The notes beneath the pieces are model-generated. The model was given only the letters and a program-made list of their open reading frames with translations. It did not search any database and was not told where the DNA came from. A DNA stretch of 9,476 bases from an uncultured Neomegalonema sp. GTDB lineage: Bacteria; Pseudomonadota; Alphaproteobacteria; Rhodobacterales; Rhodobacteraceae. Both the position numbers and the translations under genes were made by a program. Of the stretch, positions 1 to 5,783 are shown piece by piece. The stretch spans positions 1 to 9,476 of the forward strand of contig CALGNW010000259.1 of assembly GCA_937958345.1 (NCBI GenBank), written 5' to 3'. Every line of letters begins with the position of its first letter. Within the stretch, counting starts at the first letter, position 1.

Positions 1-248
1 ACGCGAACCTGATTATCGTCTCCGCGTGCGACAATCAGCGGCGAGCCGCAGAAGGTGATCGGCATGGCGTCGCCGATTTCCGGGACATAGCTGGCAAAGC
101 TCAGCCCCGCCCATGTCGCGGCCATAACGGCGCGTTGTTCAAGCTGATAGGTTTCAGGGTCGGTGTAAAAGCTGTTCGGTAATCCCCGTGCTTCGGCGAC
201 CGGACGGGTGACGTGCTGGAGGACAGATTTGTCAAAAACGGTCATCAT
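1..248 (-). CDS. Rieske [2Fe-2S] aromatic ring-hydroxylating oxygenase, alpha subunit (N-terminal part only)
   Basis: Only about the first 82 codons are in the window; the gene continues past position 1. The protein opens MMTVFDKSVLQHVTRP and has the pattern LPNSFYTDPETYQLEQ, then a TWAG...VPEIGDAMPITFCGSPLIVARG segment. This is the typical entry to the Rieske domain of ring-hydroxylating oxygenase large subunits, where a YTDP/E helix precedes the beta strands before the CxH...CxxH cluster motif. The cluster motif itself and the catalytic mononuclear-iron domain lie outside the window. Two adjacent ATGs (248 and 245) are possible starts; AAGG, seven bases before the first, favours 248. Relatives include stachydrine, glycine-betaine and carnitine demethylases and true aromatic dioxygenases, and the visible part cannot choose among them. 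It is divergent from the ABC-F gene, with 122 bases between starts. Confidence 0.8.
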   Translation of the reverse strand, partial: MMTVFDKSVLQHVTRPVAEARGLPNSFYTDPETYQLEQRAVMAATWAGLSFASYVPEIGDAMPITFCGSPLIVARGDDNQVR

Positions 249-370
249 GGCTGCCTTTCGTGCTGGTCCGGTCAGCCTAAATCCGACTTTAAGCGCGTTC
301 TTGTCCGTTTCGACCGCACGGGGTTCAAAAACGGCATGGAAACCGTTGTGCAATGCGGTATGTAGCGCCC

Positions 371-2263
371 ATGATTTCCATACAGAACCTTGCCTTTTCG
401 ATTGGCGGAAAACCGCTGTTCACCGACGCCTCGGCCACTGTGCCGCCCCGAACCACCGTTGGTGTGATCGGACGGAACGGGTGCGGTAAATCCACTCTTT
501 TCAAGCTGATTCGCGGCGAATTGACCCCTGACGGGGGTGAGATCGAAGTGCCGCGTCAGGCGCGGATCGGGGGTGTCGCCCAAGAGGCCCCCGCGAGCGA
601 GGTGAGTCTGCTCGACACGGTTCTGGCCGCTGATCTGGAGCGGGCGGACTTGCTGGCGCGGGCGGAAGTCGAGACGGACCCGAACGAAATCGGGAATATT
701 CAGACCCGTCTGGCGGATATCGAGGCACATTCGGCGGAGGCGCGGGCGTCTTCGATCCTGCAGGGCCTCGGATTTGATAGCGCGGCGCAGCGGCGGGCCT
801 GTAGCGAGTTTTCCGGCGGGTGGCGGATGCGCGTTGCGCTGGCGGCGGTGCTGTTTTCCGCGCCTGACCTGCTGCTGCTGGATGAGCCGACCAACTATCT
901 CGATCTGGAGGGGACGGTTTGGCTGGAGAACTTTCTGACCCGCTATCCCCATACCTGCCTGATTATCTCGCACGACCGCGATTTGCTGAACCGGTCGGTC
1001 AAGGGGGTGCTGCACTGTTATGACGGGCAGATGACCTATTACACCGGCGGGTATGATGCGTTCGATGCGGCCCGGCGCGCAAAGCTGGAACAGCAGGTCG
1101 CGATGAAGCGCAAGCAGGACGAGCAGCGCGCGCATATCCAGAGCTTTGTGGATCGCTTTAAGGCCAAGGCCAGCAAGGCGCGTCAGGCGCAGTCGCGCAT
1201 GAAAATGCTGGAGCGGATGCAGCCGATTGCCGCGATTTCGGAAAATGCCGTCGCGGAATTCAGCTTTAAGACGCCGGATGATCTGCCGCCGCCACTGATT
1301 ACCGTTTCGGATGCTCAGATCGGCTATGACGGGACGCCCGTTCTGTCGAAACTGAACTTTCGGATCGACCAGGAGGACCGGATCGCGTTGCTGGGCGCGA
1401 ATGGCGAGGGCAAGTCGACGCTGTCAAAGCTGATCGCCGGTAAAATGGAACTGATGCAGGGCGAGAGCATCCGCTCGAAAAAACTGCGCATCGGGTATTT
1501 TGCCCAGCACCAGCTTGACGAGTTGCGGCCCGAGGAAAGCGCGTTGCAACACCTGACCGCGCTGCGGCCCGACGAGACGCCCGCGAAACTGCGCGCGCGG
1601 CTTGGGGCTGCCGGGTTTGGTGTAGATCTGGTTGATCTGGCGGCCAAGCGGCTGTCGGGGGGACAAAAAGCGCGGCTGCTGATGATGCTGGCGACGCTGG
1701 ATATTCCGCACCTGCTGATCCTCGACGAGCCGACGAACCACCTTGATATTGAAAGCCGTGATGCGCTGATGCATGCGCTGAATGATTACGGCGGGGCGAT
1801 TATCCTCGTCAGCCATGACCCGCATCTGGTCGAGGCTGTGGCGGACCGGCTTTGGCTGGTCGGCGGCGGGCAGGTTGCGAATTTCGACGGCGATATGTCC
1901 GATTACCGCAAGCTGCTGCTGGGTCAGCGCGGCGTGCCGGATCGCGGGACGAAAGAGCAGAAGGCCGCTGCGAAAGCGGATAAGCCGAAGGCAAAGCAAC
2001 AGCGGCCTGCGGCCGCGCCGCAAAAGTCGGTTTCCAACCTGCGCGCGGATGCGAAGAAATGCGAGGAGCGGCTGGAAAAGCTGAACCGGATGCTGAAGAC
2101 CATCGACGACAAGCTGGGCGACGGGCTGCAAAAGGGCATGATGAGCGCAACCGAGGTCGAGCGCGTCAGCATGAAACGCGCTGAAGTGGTTCAGGCGGTT
2201 GACCGTGCTGAATCGCTGTGGATGGCGGCGCTGGAAAAGCTTGAAGCAGCCGGAACTGCCTGA
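371..2263 (+). CDS. ABC-F family ATPase, YheS-like
   Basis: A 630-residue soluble protein with two ABC ATPase domains and no membrane segment. Domain 1 has Walker A GRNGCGKST (residues 34-42), signature FSGGWRMR (147-154), Walker B LLLLDEPTN (167-175) and switch histidine in ISHD (199-202). A charged helical linker follows (about 232-290). Domain 2 has GANGEGKST (342-350), LSGGQKAR (428-435), LLILDEPTN (448-456) and VSHD (480-483). A Lys/Ala-rich spacer (about 525-552) leads to a C-terminal coiled coil (about 555-628). Length, opening sequence and this tail resemble E. coli YheS more than EttA or Uup; this is a family-level judgement. ABC-F proteins bind ribosomes at or near the E site and relieve stalled translation; some confer antibiotic resistance, but nothing here indicates that. 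The ATG at 371 is preferred because homology begins there (MISIQNLAFS); an upstream in-frame ATG at 353 would add six non-homologous residues. No strong Shine-Dalgarno sequence is visible. Confidence 0.96.
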   Translation: MISIQNLAFSIGGKPLFTDASATVPPRTTVGVIGRNGCGKSTLFKLIRGELTPDGGEIEVPRQARIGGVAQEAPASEVSLLDTVLAADLERADLLARAEVETDPNEIGNIQTRLADIEAHSAEARASSILQGLGFDSAAQRRACSEFSGGWRMRVALAAVLFSAPDLLLLDEPTNYLDLEGTVWLENFLTRYPHTCLIISHDRDLLNRSVKGVLHCYDGQMTYYTGGYDAFDAARRAKLEQQVAMKRKQDEQRAHIQSFVDRFKAKASKARQAQSRMKMLERMQPIAAISENAVAEFSFKTPDDLPPPLITVSDAQIGYDGTPVLSKLNFRIDQEDRIALLGANGEGKSTLSKLIAGKMELMQGESIRSKKLRIGYFAQHQLDELRPEESALQHLTALRPDETPAKLRARLGAAGFGVDLVDLAAKRLSGGQKARLLMMLATLDIPHLLILDEPTNHLDIESRDALMHALNDYGGAIILVSHDPHLVEAVADRLWLVGGGQVANFDGDMSDYRKLLLGQRGVPDRGTKEQKAAAKADKPKAKQQRPAAAPQKSVSNLRADAKKCEERLEKLNRMLKTIDDKLGDGLQKGMMSATEVERVSMKRAEVVQAVDRAESLWMAALEKLEAAGTA

Positions 2264-2273
2264 CCCGGGATGC

Positions 2274-2675
2274 CTAGGCCAGTTGGGCCGAGGCTTCGCG
2301 TTCGCTGTCAACCAGAGGGCGCAGCGCGCGCATGACGCGGTAAAGGTTGCCTTCGACCAGACCGCGACGGGCGGTTTGGACCGCGCCCGTTGATGCCTCG
2401 CCGCTGTCGATCGCGTCGAGCGGGACCAGCAACGGGTCGAGGCGTTCTTCAGCCTCTTCAACCGTTATTTCTCCGGCGACGCATTGCTGTGCCGTGTAAT
2501 AGGCCTCGGAAGCCGGACCGATAACATCTTTCGGATCGAGGGCATCGCGCAGGCGCAGGACCGATGCGTTGTCGGTCTTGATCAGGAGTTGAGCGCGGCG
2601 CGGGCCGTTCTCGACAACCACGCCGTTGATCAGAACGCGCTCTTTGGGCGCAAGTTTAAGGGCGAGTCCGGCCAT
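2274..2675 (-). CDS. flbT: FlbT, post-transcriptional regulator of flagellin synthesis
   Basis: 133 residues, close to the usual FlbT length. It begins MAGLALKLAPKERVLINGVV, followed by VENGPRRAQLLIKTDNASVLR and a PKDVIGPASEAYYTAQQ segment. This is the FlbT pattern of a small beta-rich N-terminal half with a helical C-terminal half. In Caulobacter, FlbT acts on the 5' leader of flagellin mRNA and limits its stability until hook assembly is finished; in some other alphaproteobacteria it acts positively. The start at 2675 has a good Shine-Dalgarno AGAGG six bases upstream. The gene ends 10 bases from the convergent ABC-F stop. FlbT is usually next to flaF and flagellin genes, but neither is present here; upstream there is a 660-base gap. 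That isolation is unusual but does not weaken the family call. Confidence 0.92.
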   Translation of the reverse strand: MAGLALKLAPKERVLINGVVVENGPRRAQLLIKTDNASVLRLRDALDPKDVIGPASEAYYTAQQCVAGEITVEEAEERLDPLLVPLDAIDSGEASTGAVQTARRGLVEGNLYRVMRALRPLVDSEREASAQLA

Positions 2676-2767
2676 CAGACACCTCTCGCAGTCAGGCGAG
2701 GGGCCGAGGCCGTTTTGATCTGGCGGTGCGTCCGGGACGTCATAGCGGGATCAACCCTTCCAATACC

Positions 2768-2785
2768 GCTGCACGCGCGTGCAGC
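2768..2785. repeat. 18-bp perfect palindrome upstream of flbT
   Basis: The sequence GCTGCACGCGCGTGCAGC reads identically on both strands. It is about 93 bases upstream of the flbT start codon, on the promoter side. A perfect uninterrupted palindrome of this length is typical of an operator for a dimeric regulator. With no loop it is less likely to act as an RNA hairpin. It does not match the CtrA motif (TTAA-N7-TTAA) or a sigma-54 promoter, and no regulator gene is nearby. A role in flbT control is inferred from position only. Confidence 0.5.
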
Positions 2786-2880
2786 ATGTTCCGTCGGGGA
2801 CTATCCGCGATTTTCGTGAAGATGGCGTAAAGTCTAGGAAATGCGGGTGTTTAGGTCCGGTTTGCGATGTTCGGATCAGG

Positions 2881-2908
2881 CGCAATGCCGGAGTTGCACG
2901 GCATTGCG
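2881..2908. repeat. 10-bp perfect inverted repeat, 8-base loop
   Basis: CGCAATGCCG (2881-2890) and CGGCATTGCG (2899-2908) are exact reverse complements around the loop GAGTTGCA. As RNA this would be a stable 10-bp hairpin on either strand. Neither side has a T run (TAATAAA follows on the plus strand), so it is not a standard intrinsic terminator. It could be part of a structured RNA, an operator, or the hairpin of a factor-dependent 3' end. Confidence 0.55.
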
Positions 2909-3114
2909 TAATAAATGCAGGACGTGCCACGCCTGAGAATAACGCAGCTTAAGCGCCATGTATCACGCTTTCGCCCAATGGTAGGCGTGGGGCAGCGACG
3001 TAAACCGCTCCCCCGTTGTTCTCAGCCTAGAAAAGCGCGCAGGCAGATAATTAAAATCTCCCGGACGATCCGGCTGGTAAGGTGTTTATTAAATCTTTCC
3101 ATCACGTGGCCTCC

Positions 3115-3264
3115 ATGCATTCGAGGAGCTTCACCGATCTTCGGCAGCTTTACGAAAAACATGCGACTACGGGCGCAAGAACCGAAAAACACCCTGTTAT
3201 CGGACAAGGAGGAACCGAAACACCCGTTGCGGACGGAGCACCGTGCTTCGTACTTCGAAAATAG
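3115..3264 (+). CDS. Possible small protein of 49 residues, function unknown
   Basis: From ATG 3115 the frame encodes MHSRSFTDLRQLYEKHATTG, then a Gly/Thr-rich part with HPVIGQGGTE and a FVLRK end. A GTG start at 3082 would give 60 residues. For it: the translation looks more protein-like than the other frames in this gap, with a plausible amphipathic helix at the start, and a plus-strand intrinsic terminator begins 33 bases after the stop. Against it: only about 45% of its codons end in G or C, well below the neighbouring genes, and no good Shine-Dalgarno sequence precedes either start. It may instead be part of a non-coding transcript. No family recognised. Confidence 0.27.
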   Translation: MHSRSFTDLRQLYEKHATTGARTEKHPVIGQGGTETPVADGAPCFVLRK

Positions 3265-3296
3265 TTCGAGTGCGGCATGAGGTCAAGACTGTAGAG

Positions 3297-3335
3297 CGGC
3301 CTCCGGCAAAAATACTGCGGAAGCCGTGATTTTTT
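3297..3335 (+). terminator. Intrinsic terminator for a rightward transcript
   Basis: CGGCCTCCG (3297-3305) pairs with CGGAAGCCG (3318-3326) with one C-A mismatch across a 12-base loop. A run of six T (3330-3335) follows after TGA. Direction is set by the T run, which is on the plus strand. In the minus-strand transcript the same stem is fully paired, using one G-U, but has no T run after it, so it would stop the leftward unit ending at 3339 only weakly. No confirmed gene lies upstream on the plus strand. Confidence 0.6.
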
Positions 3336-3338
3336 ACG

Positions 3339-3671
3339 TCAGCGCCCGCCGCAGGCCGCCCTTGGGCTGCCGGACCGGCCAGCAGGCGCGTCATCGGTGT
3401 TATTTGACCGCGCCAGCGTGCCGTTTTCGCGGTTGCGCCTTTGGATTATCGTATGAAGACTGTCAAGGCGACCTCGCCGCTGTTCGCTGGCGGGAGAATT
3501 CGGCAGGGCCGTCAACTGTGCCTCGATGGTGGTGATTTCTGCAAGCAGCTCGGCCTTTTGGGCTGCACAGAGCTGTAAAGCCGTTGTGTTGCCCGCGATT
3601 AACGCCGCGCGTTCCTGCGAGTAGATTGAAATGGCGCGCTTGGTCAGTTTTTCGTAGTTCACGTCACGCAT
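3339..3671 (-). CDS. Small coiled-coil protein resembling FlgN-type flagellar chaperones
   Basis: 110 residues from the ATG at 3671, which has a GGGGGG Shine-Dalgarno-like run eight bases upstream. An ATG at 3707 would give 122 residues but has GGCGGG directly against the start. The N-terminal two thirds are predicted helical with the spacing YSQERAALIAGNTTALQLCA, a QKAELL stretch and then RGRLDSLHTIIQRRNRENG. This resembles the ER-AL-x-GD...K-LL...RN pattern of FlgN-like proteins, which hold hook-filament junction subunits in the cytoplasm for export. The resemblance is from pattern memory only. The last 25 residues (SNNTDDAPAGRSGS and on) are disordered-looking and unlike that family. There is no signal peptide. 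It follows the protease gene by 71 bases (35 if the longer start is used), with no terminator between, so the two may be co-transcribed. A function linked to the protease instead of flagella is possible. Confidence 0.6.
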   Translation of the reverse strand: MRDVNYEKLTKRAISIYSQERAALIAGNTTALQLCAAQKAELLAEITTIEAQLTALPNSPASEQRRGRLDSLHTIIQRRNRENGTLARSNNTDDAPAGRSGSPRAACGGR

Positions 3672-3742
3672 GCGGATTGCCCCCCGATATGCATTTACAC
3701 TCTTCATCCCGCCATCTTTTGCGGTGATTGGTTTGCAGAACC

Positions 3743-4720
3743 TTAAAGATTTGACGATGTCAGGTCGTAAGAGATGCCTGCGACGCTGTAGGACCGTGCC
3801 GGACCGCACATCTCGGGATTGTACGAGCAGACCGTGCGCACGCGGTCGATCCATGCGCGATAGCCGGAGATCGGGGTGAAGTACATCTCGTACCCGCCCA
3901 GCATGCACGGCTCGCCCGCAGCATTGTTCGTGCCCGGCTGGATACCCGACAGGACGCCCGCAAGCTGTGGATAGCCGTTCTGCATGGACATCAGCGGACC
4001 GCCGCTTTCGCCCTGACAAACGCCCTCGATCGCGCCGGTCGGGCTGGTCACGGTGATATACCCGTTGAGTTTCTTGTTCGACACGGCGACCTGCGTGGTC
4101 TGCAGATTCCGCATACCCGCCTTTGGCCCGGTCACAGGCCAGCCCGCCGTGCGGGCAAAGCCGCCGCCAAACACCGACGGGGTCGCCTGACGATCAAGCA
4201 TCGCCGGAACAACGCTGCGCGGCAGCGGCTCGCGCAGACGGACCAGTGCGATGTCGTTGGTCAGGGTCGCGTACCGGAAACCCGCGTGAATGATCGCCTG
4301 ATGCGCGGTGCGGCGGATAACCTTTGCACCGTCGAGATGCGTGTCGCCCGCAACAATCTCGATCCGGTCCCAACGCTCGCCGTCCGGGCCGCTGAGGCAG
4401 TGCGCCGCCGTGACGATCCAGCGGGAGTCGATGACCGTGCCCCCGCAATGTTCGGTCATCGTGCGCCCGCCGCCCTGATCGAATTGCATCGACAGCTTTA
4501 CCATGCCGCGGAAATCCTGTGTCTGAAGGCCACGCCCGAATGATGCGGCGACCGTTCGGCCTGTCCGCGCGCCCGTGCGGCTGGAAACAGCGGTGGTCAG
4601 GGGCGCTGCGGCGGCAACGACTTGTGCATGATGCGCGGCCAGCGTTTCAGCCTGTGCCCCCGGTGCAGCCAGTGCAAGCGTGGCAAGGAGAGCGGTCGAA
4701 ACAAGAGTGGCAAAGCGCAT
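3743..4720 (-). CDS. Secreted S1-family (trypsin-fold) serine protease
   Basis: 325 residues with a clear Sec signal peptide (MRFATLVSTALLATLALAAP, cleavage probably after AQA at about residue 24), then an Ala-rich pro-region to about residue 65. The catalytic triad is intact: His107 in VTAAHC, Asp156 in TNDIAL and Ser239 in CQGESGGPL. Likely disulfides are Cys92-Cys108 and Cys235-Cys272. The residue before the catalytic Ser is Glu, not the usual Asp; this is allowed in the PROSITE pattern but uncommon. Six residues before Ser239, where trypsin has Asp189, there is Gly233, so specificity for Lys/Arg is unlikely and small or hydrophobic P1 residues are more plausible. No canonical IVGG activation site is visible. 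A tail of about 30 residues after the last helix (Cys298, Cys305) follows. GGGGA lies seven bases before the ATG. The enzyme should act in the periplasm or outside the cell; the substrate is unknown. Confidence 0.93.
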   Translation of the reverse strand: MRFATLVSTALLATLALAAPGAQAETLAAHHAQVVAAAAPLTTAVSSRTGARTGRTVAASFGRGLQTQDFRGMVKLSMQFDQGGGRTMTEHCGGTVIDSRWIVTAAHCLSGPDGERWDRIEIVAGDTHLDGAKVIRRTAHQAIIHAGFRYATLTNDIALVRLREPLPRSVVPAMLDRQATPSVFGGGFARTAGWPVTGPKAGMRNLQTTQVAVSNKKLNGYITVTSPTGAIEGVCQGESGGPLMSMQNGYPQLAGVLSGIQPGTNNAAGEPCMLGGYEMYFTPISGYRAWIDRVRTVCSYNPEMCGPARSYSVAGISYDLTSSNL

Positions 4721-4728
4721 AATATTTT

Positions 4729-4762
4729 CCCCGAATACTGTCTTCGGGAACAGAATACGGGG
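4729..4762 (-). promoter_or_regulatory. Leader hairpin that includes the protease Shine-Dalgarno sequence
   Basis: In the minus-strand transcript, CCCCGTATTCTGT (4762-4750) can pair with ACAGTATTCGGGG (4741-4729), with 11 of 13 positions paired and two U-U mismatches. An alternative six-base stem, CCCGAA (4748-4743) with TTCGGG (4736-4731), excludes the first. Both bury the GGGG Shine-Dalgarno core (4732-4729), which is eight bases from the ATG at 4720. This arrangement would allow control of translation by temperature, a ligand or a protein. The pairing is seen in the sequence; the regulatory role is inferred. Confidence 0.45.
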
Positions 4763-4770
4763 TACGGGTA

Positions 4771-4799
4771 AATATAATGCTTAATATGTAATATTAAGC
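4771..4799 (-). promoter_or_regulatory. Probable protease promoter -10 box with an AT-rich palindrome upstream
   Basis: On the minus strand TATATT (4776-4771) matches five of six bases of a -10 box and would place the transcript start at about 4762-4764, just where the leader hairpin begins. Immediately upstream, GCTTAATAT (4779-4787) and ATATTAAGC (4791-4799) form a perfect 9-bp inverted repeat around three bases, covering the region where the -35 box would be. No good -35 is visible, which suggests an activator or repressor site. The repeat contains two TTAA words separated by nine bases, not the seven of a CtrA site. Lying 28 bases after the stop at 4827, it could also be the 3' hairpin of the transporter operon, though the bases after it are not a clean T run. 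Confidence 0.4.
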
Positions 4800-4826
4800 C
4801 TATGTAATTATTTGGTAACTCGGCAT

Positions 4827-5783
4827 TTATTCTGTGTTAACTGCCTTAGTTGCTTTATTTTTGTAGATTTTCTTTAGTAATAAAGGGGTCATATACATTG
4901 GGAATTGGTAAAGTGCGACGAACAGCGTGAAAACCGGTGTTTGAGGCAGGGCGGCCAGATAAAGCGCGGCGTTGCGGTTGCCCCAGATCAGGGAGACTGC
5001 GCCCGCGCGCTCCGGTTCGGCGATGCGCCGCAGCGGCATGACCGTCAAAAGCTGCATCCCGATGTTGAGCGCAAAGACCAGACCGAGGACGCCCAGCGCC
5101 AGTGCCGGTGCGCGGACGATCTCGTCGGTGACGCCTGCAAAAATCGGGATCACTGTGACAACCATGGCAATGGCGCCGATGCCGTCAAAGGCGCGGGCGC
5201 GGATGGCGATGGTGTCGGCGCCGATCAGGGGACGCGCGATCAGGGCGCATAGCGCGCCTGCGCCGATCATCGCAGAAAGACGCAGGGACAGCGCCAGCGG
5301 GTCTATCGGAACGGCATCGCCGAGCAGCAGCGCCGTGATGAACGGGCCGAAGATCGGGGCCAGAAAGCTGCCGACGATCGTCAGTTCCAGCGCCAGTGCC
5401 GCGTCAAGGCTGAGTAACAGACACAGCGCCGCAGCCGAACCCAGCGGCGGGGCCGCGCTGATATAGACCAGCGATGCTTTGATTTCGCCGCCGAGGCCGA
5501 AAACATGGGCGAGGGCGGCAAAAGCGGCGGGGGTGACGATCATCAGGGCAATGCAGGTCGAAACAATCAGCGCCATGCGGCGGGGGCGAAGCGTGCGGCG
5601 GAATACGGCGGGCAGGTCTATGCGGACCATTGCGAGGAAGTACATCAGCGCGACGAAGAACGGCAGGGCGGGGCGCAGGATGGCCGCGAGGTCTTGCAAA
5701 AAGAGCGCCGCGACCGCGCCGATGGCCAGAAACCACCGGGCGCGCGCGCCGACCCATTCAACGGCGTCGAGCAGGGCGGCCAT
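4827..5783 (-). CDS. BASS/SBF-fold membrane transporter (bile acid:Na+ symporter-like)
   Basis: 318 residues from ATG 5783 (319 from an overlapping GTG at 5786), very hydrophobic, with about nine or ten membrane segments from residue 17 to 304. The segment AAPPLGSAAALCLLLSLDAA (about 110-129) matches the broken helix carrying the SPGG-like motif in the first half of BASS transporters. WGNRNAALYLA (about 267-277) matches the GNRN motif of the second-half crossing helix. BASS proteins move organic anions such as bile acids, pantoate or pyruvate with sodium; ACR3 arsenite carriers share the fold but also have a conserved Cys-containing motif that I do not see. The start overlaps the dctM stop as TGATG, implying translational coupling. 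The last 18 residues (KKIYKNKATKAVNTE end) are Lys-rich and AT-rich, unlike the rest. The substrate is unknown and may be related to that of the TRAP system. Confidence 0.8.
   Translation of the reverse strand: MAALLDAVEWVGARARWFLAIGAVAALFLQDLAAILRPALPFFVALMYFLAMVRIDLPAVFRRTLRPRRMALIVSTCIALMIVTPAAFAALAHVFGLGGEIKASLVYISAAPPLGSAAALCLLLSLDAALALELTIVGSFLAPIFGPFITALLLGDAVPIDPLALSLRLSAMIGAGALCALIARPLIGADTIAIRARAFDGIGAIAMVVTVIPIFAGVTDEIVRAPALALGVLGLVFALNIGMQLLTVMPLRRIAEPERAGAVSLIWGNRNAALYLAALPQTPVFTLFVALYQFPMYMTPLLLKKIYKNKATKAVNTE

Larger units (their letters stand above)
2676..3338. other. Long gap upstream of flbT without a convincing gene
   Basis: About 660 bases lie between the flbT start and the stop of the next minus-strand gene. 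Several open frames exist on both strands (for example 2915-3280 +, 3022-3207 -), but their translations are rich in Arg, Cys and His and look like chance frames. The stretch is less GC-rich than its neighbours. It contains an 18-bp palindrome, a 10-bp inverted repeat, an 8-bp inverted repeat (CCACGCCT at 2927-2934 with AGGCGTGG at 2983-2990), a possible small ORF and a plus-strand terminator, listed separately where supported. It probably holds the flbT control region and perhaps a small rightward transcript. Confidence 0.6.

Noticed and set aside
272..1135. 287-residue minus-strand open frame opposite the ABC-F gene
   Set aside because: The translation is Arg/Gln/His-rich with no domain pattern, and the opposite strand encodes an unmistakable ABC-F protein with all motifs in frame.
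1424..2461. 345-residue minus-strand open frame across the ABC-F and flbT ends
   Set aside because: It runs antisense to ABC-F domain 2 and out of frame through flbT. It is a shadow frame produced by high GC.
2740..2787. 15-codon leader ORF (MLHARAAVLEGLIPL) before flbT on the minus strand
   Set aside because: No ribosome-binding sequence at a usable distance. Its first codons coincide with the 18-bp palindrome, which explains the apparent structure.
2915..3280. 121-residue plus-strand open frame in the gap upstream of flbT
   Set aside because: Arg-rich translation without hydrophobic core pattern, and no Shine-Dalgarno sequence. The shorter frame at 3115-3264 is more protein-like.
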